This document shows positions 33,463 to 44,804 of a DNA stretch of 64,000 bases, one piece after another; position 1 is the stretch's first letter, and the number at the start of each line of letters is the position of its first letter. The translations under genes and the position numbers were made by a program. The stretch is taken from positions 62,001 to 126,000 of the forward strand of contig JARBJD010000215.1 in the NCBI GenBank assembly GCA_033064195.1. The letters run 5' to 3'. Source of the stretch: Blattamonas nauphoetae. Lineage: Eukaryota > Preaxostyla > Oxymonadida. The notes beneath the pieces are model-generated. The model was not told the origin of the DNA. It searched no databases and saw nothing but the letters and a program-made list of their open reading frames with translations.

Positions 33463-34790
33463 TCAAGGTCCAATCTTCTGGGAAGATCGGTCGCCATCAT
33501 AATCGTCATTCAGTTCTTCAATACCCTCAACATGATCGCCTTCTCCCTCCTGAATGATTACTTCATCTCCGTCGTCGTGGTGTTCATCTTCTTTTTTCAT
33601 TTCTTGTTTCTTTACTTGTCCTCGTCGCGGAGACGTGTTATGACCACGTTTTGTCTTCGGACTTGATTTTTTGTCATTATCCAGTTTTCTCAGATCGGTT
33701 TGTGTGAGTCTTCGCTTCTTGGCCTCTTCCATCTTCTTCTCGCGTTCTTCGAGCTTTTTCTGGATGTTCTTGAGTCGATTCTGTTCCTGTTCGATGTATC
33801 GATCCCGAACTGTATTGACTTTCTTTTCACTGACCACTTCAAGCTCGATTCTCTCTTCGATTCTTTCAAAGCATTCATCCCAAACTTCATCTCGAATGTC
33901 TTGTCTCCAATCTGAAAAAATGAAATAAAAATTCGCAAACCATATTCTTCTTCATTTCTTGTACGCTTGAACATTGGTGAATTGATTGATAGTTTCCCTG
34001 TTGAGCTCAGATCTTCACCTTTGGTCTCGTCCTGTTGTTTCTCCTTTTTCCGTTTTGTTTTCTTCGGAAGGAACGGTTCAACGAGAGACCCTGGGCATGG
34101 AAGTGGGACAGGCACAAAATTCTTTTCGTTTTTCGCTTTCTTCACCTGTCGTGGGTCGGCAGCATACGGTGATGCTTCAAGCGATGGTTCGATCGTGATA
34201 ATGTCTTGTAGCACTTCGTTCCCTTTTTGGCGAGATTTTCGAGGGGAGTCTTTCTGCATCTGAGACTGTGAACGAGAAAATGCTTCCTCTACTGACGCGT
34301 TTTTGTCTCCGGGAGCTTTATGCTTTGGTTTGCCAAGGAAGAAGAGAATTCGATCATCTCGATAAGGATTCGCTGGCATATCATCAGCTATGATGGTTGG
34401 AGAAGAAAAATGAGAGATATATTTGGAGAAGGAAGGAACCTGTTTTTGCGCTTTTTATTTTCGCATCAACAGCTGTTGTCTGGACAATTTTTGTTTGTTT
34501 CTTTCTATAAGGGATTGTACTCTAGTCGAAACGATGAAGAGAAAGGTAATAAAAACATTGGTGGGCGAATGTCGCCGGTCATGCGTTCGTTTGGTCCTAT
34601 TCCCTCTGTCTGTTTGTCCTGGTTCATTTCCACCTCCCCTATCACGGTGTGTTCTTCCTGTTCGTGGAGATTCCTTTGATGGTGATTCCATCGGTGGACC
34701 TGAATCTTCTGGGCCGTTAGACTTTTCTGGTTCCGGAGTTGGCGGTTTATTCTGAATTGACTGATCTTCCTAAAGAAGTGGTTAGAGAAG
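33463..34790 (-). CDS. Charged coiled-coil protein of unknown function
   Basis: At least three exons are present. The two 3' exons are clear: 34379-33941 and 33911-33463, joined over a 29-nt GT-AG intron, giving 295 residues from ATG 34379. A 5' exon around 34770-34560 (frame with NKPPTPEPEKSNGPED) is probably spliced on, so the true start is further right and not fixed. The middle is basic (PKKTKRKKEKQQDE). A helix-rich segment (DEVWDECFERIEERIELEVV) leads into a coiled coil (DRYIEQEQNRLKNIQKKLEE). The end is acidic (HDDGDEVIIQEGEGDH). Remote resemblance to the C-terminal coiled coil of radial spoke protein 3 crossed my mind, but I do not claim it. Confidence 0.6.
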
Positions 34791-34948
34791 ATTGGATATA
34801 CAGTGCTCATATGATCTGGTGACGCAAGTGATGAGTACAACCCTCGGTATTTATTGGATAAATGTGATCGACCCAGAGATGGGAGATGACCTCAATCGAA
34901 ACGAAACTTGTTCAAATATCACTTCTCTGATGAAATGTAGAATAAAGA

Positions 34949-37900
34949 TTAACCAAATAATCTCGGAAAAAGAGGAAGGGAAGTCAAGAAATCCTGTGTT
35001 AGCCCTTCCTCCCAATCAGACATGAGTTCGACACCCATCATCTGATTCAAGTCCTTCACCAACAATCCAACTGCCTTTTCAGCCTTCCGTCTGAGGTCAG
35101 CAATGCGTGCTTCGAGGGTATTAATCCCCTCCTGGCCAAGAGGAGCGGAATAATGCGGTTCTGCCCGTGAGATCAACTGAGTGAGACTTGTTGTGGACAA
35201 GTTCTGGTTCTTCCACTGCACAAACAAGTCCAAATTATTCTCGATCTGAACCTCCTCCCGTAGAACCCAGAATTCGTCCTGGAAAATCCGGCAAAGAAAG
35301 ACGAGGATTCGGTTGGAGAATCTCGGAGAATTGTCAGTGTCCGGTTTCGGAGTAATTTTCACCCATTCTTTCCGCAGCGTCCGCTGAACAACGAGCCATC
35401 GCAGGTTCCACAACCACGGCCCACACAGCCCTCGAAGGGCCTTTCTAACAGTGGATTTCCTGAAGACAGCGTGGGAAGAGGGGGAGAGTGTCATGAAGTG
35501 TGGGGATTGGTGTCTGAGCGTCTTGTCGACGAAACTGAGAATGGAGACGACCATCTCCACGTCTCGTTTGAGAATGCGGGGAAGTGCGCGGATGAGAGAG
35601 ATGAGAAAGACAAGTAGAGCAGCAAGGAGAGACAGGATCAGCACAGATTTGATGTAATTTCGGATGAAGATGGAAGTGAGACGAACAATCGCCTTTCCTG
35701 TTCGAACGAGTGAACACTTGATGGGGAGGTGTGTGTGGGAGAGATCAGCTGAGTATGATCGAGAGATGAGGTCAAACACGACACGGCCGCTGTTCACTGC
35801 TTCGATGGCAACTCGGTCGAGGAGGGCGGAGGTGATGGTGTGGTTGAAGAGGAGAGTGAGGCGAGAGTGTGGATCTGAAGATGGGTTAGAAATGACTTCT
35901 GTGTTGATATCGCTTTCGGATGACGAGTTTGATTGAGATTCTTCGTTTGGAGACGTCGTTGGGAAGAGCTGGGATGAGATTTGAGACGATTGAGAGAACA
36001 CGCTCTCACGAGATGGTGAATCACTCGCGTTGAGTGTTTGCTGTGTTTGGGTCAGAGACGTCGAGGCAGACGACGAACGAACGACAGACTGCTTCAGAAC
36101 TTCCCTTCGAACAGTCCTTTCATCCACAGCTGACTCCTCTGAGAGAGGAGGGAGGAGAGAATGTGTGGTTTTTGTGTGGAAATCAGAAATGAATCGAGTG
36201 ATGTCGTTTTCTTGTGTCTGATTCAAGAATTCTCGAAGCTGAACTTCTCTCACATTCGCATTTCCTTCATCAAGGCATTCAGTTGTCAGGAATCGGTCTC
36301 CCTTCAGATTCCGAACACCCACCAAACGACACTCGACCCTCATCCGCTGTGTTTGAGTGGTTTCGATGAAGTGTTTTGTGAGGATTGGGATTGATGGGTG
36401 TGCAATCGACACCAAACGACGACGAATCGGAAAGATCAGAGCGGACAGATGCGCCAGAAATGAGGAAAGGGATCTTCGGAATCCAGTTGACGGTGGGAGT
36501 GGACGAGTCGGGAGAAACGAGAAATTGGTCCGATTTTTCAGAAAATACCCGAAGTCCGCTTGGAGGATGGTTGCTGTTGTGTCGTTTGTGTTGGAGGTGA
36601 TGCAGAGCATGTGAGGCGGGCAGGGCCAGAGGGAGGTGGAGTTGAGGACGGGCGAGAGAGTGTGTGTGGTTGGATGGAGAATGTGTGTTGGGGAGAAGGA
36701 GAGATTGGGGACAGAAAGAAAGTGAACAAGAAGTGCGACGACAGCATAAGAACACAATCCAACTCCGAAGATTTGAAGTTGTTTCCTTCGTTTCATGTTG
36801 ATTCTTGAATTGAAAACTTCCGAAGGAATAAAAAGGGGAGATTGTGGGACTGGAGGATCGGTGTTCGTTTGTTGCTGTGCAGTCGAGAGCGACATGGACG
36901 GTTCACGAGAACGAGGAGGCGAGCGAGAGAGTGAATGCGAGAAGTGGGATGATCGTCCCGTTCCAGACCTTCCTCGTCCATGTTGCGATGAGTGGTGAGT
37001 CGCTGGGGCTGCGGGAGGGAGGAGAAGGTCTGATTGTTCTTGGTGGTTGTTGGATTCCTTCTTTTTGCCGAGATTTTTGGTCCAAACCACAACCTTCTCG
37101 ACGAGAACTGTTCTTTTCTTGGGAGGGTCTTGTTTTGGGGCGATTGTGGGGTGTCCATCAGGCTGATCTGGAGTTGGGTTGGTGGAGGTGGAATTTCTTC
37201 GATTTTCCTCATCTAATTGTCTTTTCTCTTCTTGTTTCCTTCGCTTCTCCTCCTGATCGAGCGCTTTCTTCTCCGACAATGTCAATCTGTTTGGTTTCTC
37301 TTGACTTTCTGTTTCTTCCTCCCTTTCCATCGACGATCTACGAATGGGTCCGGTTGCTTCTTCCACGCCTGCAGAAGTGTCAATGTGTGAAGTGGCGATC
37401 CTGACGACTTCGGGAGAGACAAATGGCTCCGATTGGAACTGTTGATTGTTGCGAAGTGTGTGGTGAGATGGGGAGACCTCAGAAGACAAGGAACTTGCTC
37501 GATTGGACGCATGTGTACTTGAGGTTACCGCAAAAGGCGATGAAAAGACAGATTGAGGGGAAGAGAGAGCTGGATCTGAGAAGGATCCTTGCGGTGAAGA
37601 AAAGAAGTGCGACGGTGAGTCGAAGAACGTAGATTCTTCAGGATTCGGAGAATTAGATCTATTTCTCCGATTAGAAGAACTCTTAAACACATTTCCAATC
37701 GAAGAGCCGAGTTTGCGAAACCAGTTCTGTGTCGGTGGTGTTTCTGGGGATAAACCTTCCTGTTTGTCATGTTGGTTTTTTTTCTCGAGCATCGGTGTGT
37801 CGTTAGTGATTGGAGGAAGTTGGACACGATTTTGTCTTCTGCCTGTCCCAGGAGTCACAAGCGATTGTTGGGCTGACTCAGAAGGCATTGGCACATGTGA

Positions 37901-38536
37901 TTGGCGGAGGATGGACTTTGGAGTTTGTTCACCAAGTGTAAAAGGAGTAATTGTGGGTGAATAGCGAAGATAGCGGCTTTTCCCAGATGGAGATGGTGAC
38001 GGCTGGATGATTGGAGTGTTCTCGCGTGGCGTCTGAAATGAGATATATGATGGAGCAGGTGAATTTGAGCGAAATGACAAGAGGGAACCCCATGGGGAAT
38101 GGTTTCGGGTGGAAGTTGGTGCAGAAACTGAGCGTCCTAGTGTTTCTGATGATTCTGGAGTTGTGCTCACAAAAACGAAAGGTTGGTCGTCCTCAGGAGA
38201 GGGGGACGTTCTTTGAGGTGAGAACTGAGTGACATTATCAGAATTGGAAAGTGTTCCAAGAACTGCATCATGATTTGGTGATTGTGTTTCGAGAGATGGT
38301 TCGGGATTATCTAGCGATTCTTTCATCTGTGATCTAGGAGACTCACTTTCCGAATCCTTTTGACTACTTTTTCTCGATTTCTGCTTGCGAGCCGCAGCTT
38401 TCCGTTTAGGGGTTGCTCGTTTTTTCGGTTGAGGAGATGGTGGTGAACTTGATACATCTGGCTGAACGGATGGAGCTCGGGACATTGAACGAGTGATCCT
38501 TCGCTCAATAGGTGGGGTTGGAGGCTTGTCTGACAT
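34949..38536 (-). CDS. Candidate Src1/MAN1-type inner nuclear membrane protein
   Basis: One frame of 1195 codons. The first 580 residues are disordered, Ser/Pro-rich and basic (ERRITRSMSR, KKRATPKRKAAARKQKSRK). A transmembrane helix (LQIFGVGLCSYAVVALLVHF) lies near 595. A lumenal region of about 330 residues follows, starting with a cysteine motif (WPCPPHMLC) like the C-PCP-x(3)-C motif that opens the lumenal part of the MAN1/Src1 C-terminal family. A second transmembrane helix (VLILSLLAALLVFLISLI) lies near 945. The last 230 residues are helical and could form the winged-helix end of that family. Two helices flanking a Cys-containing lumenal domain, with a basic nucleoplasmic N-terminus, match Heh1/Src1/LEM2 layout. 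I see no clear LEM or HeH motif at the N-terminus, so the call is tentative. Confidence 0.55.
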   Translation of the reverse strand: MSDKPPTPPIERRITRSMSRAPSVQPDVSSSPPSPQPKKRATPKRKAAARKQKSRKSSQKDSESESPRSQMKESLDNPEPSLETQSPNHDAVLGTLSNSDNVTQFSPQRTSPSPEDDQPFVFVSTTPESSETLGRSVSAPTSTRNHSPWGSLLSFRSNSPAPSYISFQTPRENTPIIQPSPSPSGKSRYLRYSPTITPFTLGEQTPKSILRQSHVPMPSESAQQSLVTPGTGRRQNRVQLPPITNDTPMLEKKNQHDKQEGLSPETPPTQNWFRKLGSSIGNVFKSSSNRRNRSNSPNPEESTFFDSPSHFFSSPQGSFSDPALSSPQSVFSSPFAVTSSTHASNRASSLSSEVSPSHHTLRNNQQFQSEPFVSPEVVRIATSHIDTSAGVEEATGPIRRSSMEREEETESQEKPNRLTLSEKKALDQEEKRRKQEEKRQLDEENRRNSTSTNPTPDQPDGHPTIAPKQDPPKKRTVLVEKVVVWTKNLGKKKESNNHQEQSDLLLPPAAPATHHSSQHGRGRSGTGRSSHFSHSLSRSPPRSREPSMSLSTAQQQTNTDPPVPQSPLFIPSEVFNSRINMKRRKQLQIFGVGLCSYAVVALLVHFLSVPNLSFSPTHILHPTTHTLSPVLNSTSLWPCPPHMLCITSNTNDTTATILQADFGYFLKNRTNFSFLPTRPLPPSTGFRRSLSSFLAHLSALIFPIRRRLVSIAHPSIPILTKHFIETTQTQRMRVECRLVGVRNLKGDRFLTTECLDEGNANVREVQLREFLNQTQENDITRFISDFHTKTTHSLLPPLSEESAVDERTVRREVLKQSVVRSSSASTSLTQTQQTLNASDSPSRESVFSQSSQISSQLFPTTSPNEESQSNSSSESDINTEVISNPSSDPHSRLTLLFNHTITSALLDRVAIEAVNSGRVVFDLISRSYSADLSHTHLPIKCSLVRTGKAIVRLTSIFIRNYIKSVLILSLLAALLVFLISLIRALPRILKRDVEMVVSILSFVDKTLRHQSPHFMTLSPSSHAVFRKSTVRKALRGLCGPWLWNLRWLVVQRTLRKEWVKITPKPDTDNSPRFSNRILVFLCRIFQDEFWVLREEVQIENNLDLFVQWKNQNLSTTSLTQLISRAEPHYSAPLGQEGINTLEARIADLRRKAEKAVGLLVKDLNQMMGVELMSDWEEGLTQDFLTSLPLFPRLFG

Positions 38537-38719
38537 TCAGCGAGAAGTGAAAACTGTCAAAGGGTAGATCGTAATCGATGAGATGAGAGAGTGAGATTCG
38601 GAACTACGAAGAAGATGGACAATGATCAAATGGGATTGATGAATTAACGGAAGTGATAATTTGTGGAATCAAGCTTGATCTTGAAATAAAGAAAAGGCAA
38701 GGGGGCAGATCGATCAAAC

Positions 38720-41553
38720 ATGCCTCCAAAGCATAAATTAAAGAGAAAACGTAACAAGACACAATCTACTCCACCCATTCAATCAGATTGCACTTGTCTT
38801 TCGGATTCACACTTGGAAGATTCTTCAAACAAAACCATCAGCAAAACTAGCAGGAATAATTCAACTGATTCTTCAGTAATCGTGCCTACTATGGATCTAC
38901 TCACAATTAATGTTGCTGATCGGCAATATATCCAAATTTCAAAACAAATTCTTCAATATGAAATGAAAAGAAAGCGAATCGATGTTCGATCATTGTCTGA
39001 ACAAGCGCATCTGGAGGATAATGAATTTTCTCTTCCCACGTCCGTCATGTCAGATTGGAGAGTGATCTTACAGGATTCGATCACGACCGATGATCTACGA
39101 CAAGGGTGTATCTCGCTCTTCGATCAAGTTAACACTGAAATGAACTTGACACCAATTGAAGTTAACCATGCTTCTCGCTTCCTGAAATATGCATGCAAAG
39201 ACATCAAATATCGCGGACATCCCCACGACATACTCCTCGAAACCATCTTCCCAAATGAAACAGAACGTCAAACAAGTCTTGTCTCGTCGTTGATCAATCT
39301 TCTATCTCTTCCATCTGACACGCTCCGAACAGATGTTCTCTCCTTCTTCGACATTGGTTTATCTCAGTTAACATACAAATTCTCTGTTACAGTCACTAAC
39401 ACACGATTGACACCTAAACTCTTCTCAGTCCTGAAGCCTCAAGAAATTCCATTATGTGACGCAACTATGACCTTCCACCGCCATCTCACATCGATATTGG
39501 ACGAGTTATTCCACAATTCCCCTCCAGAGGCTCTTTTCATCTGTTTCATGAACGATTATTACCCCTCTCACAAGAAAGAACCCATTTTTAAAATCATTGA
39601 ATCCATTTTCCAACCGTTCTGCACATATTTGCGGTATCTTGTCACCGCTCCAGTTTGTACCACTGATCATTGCTCTGGTTATGCACTTCTGTCGAACATG
39701 AGACAATTCGATCCTGTCATCATCAAAGATTACGCTCGTTCCTCCTCTCCGGAAATCAGTCGATTTTTTGGAGAAATTAGAAAAGACATGATGGCAGAGA
39801 TGGTTCCAATGTTGGGTCTTTCCTCAACAAGTGAAGCCGAGCATTATCTGAACTATCGTCAGAAAGATGTCATGAACATCCCCTGCTGGATGGAGGCATT
39901 TGAATGTCTTCTTGCTCGTGTGAGCGAAGGGAGACAGTTATCCGATTTTGGAGCTGATGCGGTGATGAACTTCCTGCTTCAAATCCCAAAGGAAATCCAC
40001 CTGGTCTTCTGGTCTGATGGGACATTCACACTCAAAATGGAAGTCCCCCCAAAATGTCATATGCTTGACGCCTATGGACTCACAAAAAGAGATAAAATCA
40101 TCTCTTCGCCGAAATTGGACTCGAACTCACTCTGGAAACTTTTCACACCATCTCATCGGCACCAAGCAGCCATCGTTCTCGCTGCGTTCCATAATTTTAT
40201 GGAACATCTGGACAATGCGACGTTTCTGAAGCACGTTTGGAACAGTTGGTTCCCCAGCTTCGTAAATGCTATTAGTCCATCAACACTGCCATTCACTGCT
40301 GACTTCATTCGCCTCCTCACAAACCTCATCACAGTATTGAATGATCATCTCACCAAGATTCGACGTTTTGAATGCCAGAATGACCGTTCAATGACAGATC
40401 AGCTTCGAAGCAATCTGGACGAAACATATCACGCATTCTACAAACAGACGAAGGATTATGTCATCCATCTATCGCATCATCCGTTCACTTTGAAAGATTT
40501 CCGACAGGACACGATTCTTGAGTTCCTCAACAAGACATATTTGCATGATTTCGAAGACAGCCTGAGCAAGCCCTATCGAGACGGAGTGAGACAGGAAATG
40601 GACGCGTCTACCCTCGCATCATCATCCCCGCCCTTCATCCTTACGTCTGAACTTGTTTGTGGTCACACCGACGCCGAAATCATCGAGATCATTGACAGAA
40701 TTGTTGCTCTGCTCGAAAGCGACTCGTGTTTGAATGACGACACCATCCTTCGGATCTGCGTTTTCCACAAAAGGATTGTCAACTCCCTCTATCTGCCCGA
40801 CTTGTTCCGAAAAGCTGGCCGAACAAATGAACAATTCTTCCACGCATTCGAGTCTCTCCTCTCTCTCCCCGTTGAGTTTTGGATCGAGCACCAATCTCGT
40901 TCCTCCTCTCGATTCGCCCAGACACACTTCAACTAACGTTCGACGAGTGGGACGATGTCGATTTGGAGACAATTGGAATTGTGATTCGAACGATCAACGA
41001 GAACCGTCTCTCCATCGCCTCTGTCTCAAATGGACTCCACACTCTCATTCAGAATTTTGTCTTCCAATCTCTGCCACAAATTCACCACAGCGCTGCTCGA
41101 CTGTGCCAGTCTCAGCTCGAACGACTGATCGCTTCAACCATCGACATTCTCGTCGAATACTTCCTCCAGCCAATCCCTTACGAAAGCAGTATAAGATGGA
41201 TTCTTAAGAAACGATTCATCGTGTTTAGCAAATTGTGCGATCAGCGCGTGATTGCTCAGTGTTTTAGCAGAACTGGGTTCTTCTCTCGAATTGTGGCCGA
41301 TTTGTTCAACCAAAGATTTGCTTCAAGTTACCATCTTTTCAGTTTGATCATTGATCGTCCATTTTACTCTGATGTCACAAAGGAAGACCAGTTCTTGCTT
41401 CGACGAACAGTCCCGAACTTTCTGGAGGAAGGCTGGCAAGATTCTTTGGACTATCGCTTCGTTCAGAAGGACTTCAGTCACCACGACGACCAACCCCAAA
41501 TCAGACACATGATGCAATTCTTTGGGGCAAATATGAACGAGGTGAAGAGATAG
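38720..41553 (+). CDS. Large helical (HEAT-like) protein of unknown function
   Basis: The frame 38720-40936 (basic start MPPKHKLKRKRNK) is followed in another frame, from about 40920, by DTLQLTFDEWDDVDLETIGI and on to the stop at 41553. Both parts have the same hydrophobic-helix rhythm and codon style, so I read them as one protein of about 940 residues. A tiny GT-AG intron (GTTCCTCC...CGCCCAG, 23 nt, near 40898-40920) would join them in phase; a frameshift is the alternative. The C-terminal module ends LRRTVPNFLEEGWQDSL and MMQFFGANMNEVKR, which I associate with a large oxymonad family of unknown function. No catalytic motif is seen. The start codon lies 184 bp from the divergent Src1-like gene. 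Confidence 0.6.
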
Positions 41554-43345
41554 ATGGGACTCACTGATGATGTTCACTCCAGTTCATGTAGTGTCGACGA
41601 AGTGGACAAATAAGATACGTTCTGTGTTCAGTTTCATTTTCATTTCATTGATTGTTCTCATTTCATCGAAATATTCATATTTCTCTTTTTGTGTTCTCCT
41701 CCTTAACCCAAACAATTGGATGATTCAATTCAGCCTGAATTCTGCAACAGTTTAAAGAATGATAGTCGGACAAGAAATGAAACAAATGATTAAGGATTGA
41801 TGGAGCTTCATCTCATCACGAATGGTCGAACACAGAAACCCCATTCAGTGCTCTCATTGTTCCTCTCCTCTCCACAACAGGAACGGAGGTCTCAATCATT
41901 CTTTCCAGGGATGGAACGAGATGATGACAGAGTGGAGTGGCAGAAGTGTCCGGCGAGAGTCACGAGTGGATTTGAGAACGTGGAGAGAGGGGAGGGAATT
42001 GAAATGTTGGGGCTGAGGATGAGCGAGGCAGAGATGGGTGAGGGAAGAGGGCAGCAAGGTGGATTGGCGCGAGGAGAGAAGATAACGTCGGTCGAAGCGA
42101 TGAAAAGAACATTGCGAGAGATGTCCGGAACAATGCAACAACAGACGAAAAATCACAGAGAAGGATTGTTGAATGAGAAGGATGGTGCGGAGAAATGAAG
42201 GAGTGCAAGGGGCAAGAGGAGCTCGACGAGGAGATATTCCGAATACACGTTCCAGTGACAACTGGTCGACTTTCCGGTCTGTTGTTGTTGAAGAACGAGC
42301 GCTCTTTGGCTGGGCTGGTGGGCTCCTGGATACTGCTGTTCAGAAAGCCAAGCATCACAACCGTTGACAGTCCAGCGAGCAGAGACAACAGTGAGCGGGG
42401 CTTTCGAAGAGGCGAAGATGGAGACTGCGACTGAGGAGGACTTGTCCGAACAGCAGGCTGAGTTCAGCTGAGACAAACGCTGGTTGATTTCCGTCAGGAT
42501 CATTTGGTTGAGGTTGATCGTCAGCTCCTCCTTCGAGTCTGTGTCCCCATCCGGGATCATCAGTTACCGTCTGGGCCGAAGAACATCGTCGGCTGTCTTT
42601 ATCCGCGGAGTCGGTGCGAGGTTCACCCGCTGTCGAGTTGGATGGGGTGACAACCGTTGGTGTGTTCGGATCTGCGAATTGGAGATTTCATCTGGTGTGA
42701 TGGAGAGGATGCGCGGAGAATAGGTGAAGAGAAATGATTGTGGGGAGATAGAATAGAAGAAAGATGAACTGAAACATAAAAATCAAGGAAATGGACTCCG
42801 GCAAACGGATGTCATCGTACGAGATGATATCGCCTTTACTTTCTATTTTCCTCTTCTCGCTCGACTTTTCCTTCCTCCTTCAGCCTCTCGGCTTCTTAAA
42901 CTTCTTCTCTTCTCCGATTTTTTCTCTCTTCTTCTTCTCCTCGCCATTCCCAAAGTTTGGACTCCTTCAGCCACTTGAACATACGAATGGGCAACCATCT
43001 CCACCAATACCATAGTTTTTCATCGATTCTTGTCTGGATTGGTTTGATCTGTGGGTTTATTGTGGACACAGGTTTTGTTGAGTGTCATTTCAACAATCAG
43101 CATTAGCTGAAGAATATCGTGTCCAGATTCTTCTATAAACACTTGAGTAAAACTGTCCACTGAATTTGAATGGCACATCAAGGCTTGGAGGATGTTGGAA
43201 GTGACGCAAACAAGGTCTCAAGGTCGTTGGCTTCCATTGATCATAGGGGATATGGCATCTGTTTCCGAAACCTACAAGAAGCTCTTAACACTTTTAATGG
43301 ATTTTCAGAGGCTACTGCTGACGCTGATGATAGAGGTTTGGATCA
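41554..43345. other. Gene-poor stretch with an unresolved minus-strand candidate
   Basis: No confident gene. On the minus strand, about 42720-41960, coding-like composition appears in three frames (ITPDEISNSQIRT, LNQMILTEINQRLSQLNSAC, then SLLSLLAGLSTVVMLGFLNS, which could be a membrane helix, then PTFQFPPLSPRSQ). This could be a spliced gene for a single-pass membrane protein or a decayed gene; I cannot settle the exons. The rest, 42720-43345, is AT-rich, pyrimidine-rich on the plus strand around 42840-42970, with nothing recognisable. Confidence 0.3.
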
Positions 43346-44086
43346 ATGCCCAAGATTAAAAAAGCCATGCTCCTCCAGTTGCTCCTCTCTTTTTCACAAG
43401 CGAGTTCATTCCAAGAACTGAACCAGTGTCCTGCCAACTATGAACCGGGTGACTACAACATGTTGTTCCTGTCAACTATGTACGCCGCTTCTCAATGCCT
43501 GAAATATGGAGCCAAGCCTGGAATTGGGCCAATTCGTGGAACAAATGAATTCACCATTCATGGACTGTGGCCTAACTTCAATGCGTCAAAATATCCTTCG
43601 GAATGCAACAGCTCATACCCCTTCAATATGAAAGAAATTGAAGATCTTCCAAACCTCAAGCGCAATTGGGTGTCAAATGTAAACCCGGATGAAGTCTTCT
43701 ACACTCATGAATGGTCCAAACACGGCACGTGCGCAACAGATCTTCTTCCAACCATTCGTGACTATTTCACCAAAACTCTCGAACTTCACGAAGGTCTTAA
43801 TTTGCAGGAAATCTTCCGCCGCGCTGGGTTTGAACCAAGCTCAACCAAACAATATCAAAAGAAAGCCGTCGCTGCAGCTCTAAAAGCGGCCCTCGGAGTC
43901 GATGTCCTTCTCGAATGTTTCACCGTCAACAAAAAACACATGCTGTCAGGTGTTGATGTTATATTTGATCATAAAGCGGATTTCCCTCTCATCAATCCGG
44001 GTGCTGACTATGTTCGGAGGTATGCATCCAGATGTTCGGCTAGTTTCTACCTCCCACCCATTCCTGACGAGTGCTATCGAGACTAA
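43346..44086 (+). CDS. Secreted ribonuclease T2
   Basis: A single exon of 246 codons. A signal peptide (KKAMLLQLLLSFSQASS) covers residues 5-21. Both active-site segments of the RNase T2 family are present: CAS I FTIHGLWPNF with His72, and CAS II HEWSKHGTC with His121, Glu122 and His126. Cysteines around residues 28, 51, 87, 129 and 230 fit the usual disulfides. These enzymes cut single-stranded RNA through a 2',3'-cyclic phosphate in lysosomes, phagosomes or outside the cell. Length (about 225 mature residues) is normal for the family. An open frame at 43170-43421 overlaps the start in another frame and is ignored. In a gut protist a role in digesting bacterial or food RNA is plausible, but inferred. 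Confidence 0.92.
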   Translation: MPKIKKAMLLQLLLSFSQASSFQELNQCPANYEPGDYNMLFLSTMYAASQCLKYGAKPGIGPIRGTNEFTIHGLWPNFNASKYPSECNSSYPFNMKEIEDLPNLKRNWVSNVNPDEVFYTHEWSKHGTCATDLLPTIRDYFTKTLELHEGLNLQEIFRRAGFEPSSTKQYQKKAVAAALKAALGVDVLLECFTVNKKHMLSGVDVIFDHKADFPLINPGADYVRRYASRCSASFYLPPIPDECYRD

Positions 44087-44404
44087 TCTATTAATCTCTT
44101 TTTACGAATCAATTCATGCATATTACTATTGAGGTGAATCATTTTTCCAGATTACATAGTAATCACTCTGTCACTCGAACATTGATCGGAATCCCATCAA
44201 AAAATATTGGACTCTAAGTGAACAGGATTGAACATAAACACACACTTCTCTGGAACTATTGAAAAGCAGAAAAAATGACATGTCGAAAGAAGTTGATAAG
44301 AATGATTCAAAGAATTCCTCCTTTCTAATTTGGGTGATTCTCACCGATATGTCAGTATGAAGAGAAAGGCCAATTTTAAAGATTGCACATGAAGCAATTC
44401 TTAG

Positions 44405-44605
44405 AAATAGGCATGGGCAGTGGTCGGTCTGAAAAGATCGAGTCCAGTCCCTAAAAATAAAAGAGCCGGCGACTTTTTTGGATGCCTAGTAGTCGAGCGG
44501 TAGCACGGAAGCTTTTTGCTCCCCGGACCCAGGATCGAATCCCGCTAGTAGGCATGGGCAGCGGTCGGTCCGACTGGTCGTCGACCGACCGACTGCTTTT
44601 CTGGA
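44405..44605 (+). mobile_element. tRNA-derived SINE-like element
   Basis: The core at 44483-44554 is tRNA-like: a 6-bp acceptor pairing (TGCCTA with TAGGCA), an A box TAGTCGAGCGG, a B box GGATCGAATCC and a loop CTTTTTG that would give anticodon TTT. The D and T stems pair badly, so this is not a working tRNA. The core is flanked by direct copies of TAGGCATGGGCAG(T/C)GGTCGGTC at 44409 and 44549. The right flank continues into a hairpin-rich tail (GACTGGTCGTCGACCGACCG). The same core and head occur, inverted, at 47251-47403, and the tail at 50118-50170. Pol III boxes plus dispersed copies support a SINE. Confidence 0.65.
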
Positions 44606-44804
44606 CGATCGATCCCATTTCACGATACTCAATACTAAAATGTTGATTAAGATTGCATCAATCTAGGGCGGATAATTGAAAAGTAGTAATAATAGTGAGT
44701 TTGAAGGCAAAAGCAACAACGGAGTGTTGATTTTAGGCGTAGAAATGGAGAATCGAACTGTTTATTGGGATTAGAAGTAAACAGATATTGGAGAAAGGCA
44801 AAGT

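Noticed and set aside
33463-34790. Radial spoke protein 3
   Set aside because: Only the helical-plus-coiled-coil rhythm is similar; the conserved RSP3 motifs are not visible.
44483-44554. A working tRNA-Lys(TTT) gene
   Set aside because: The acceptor pairs, but D and T stems are poor, and the same core occurs in a second, more degraded copy inside a repeat, so a SINE is the better reading.
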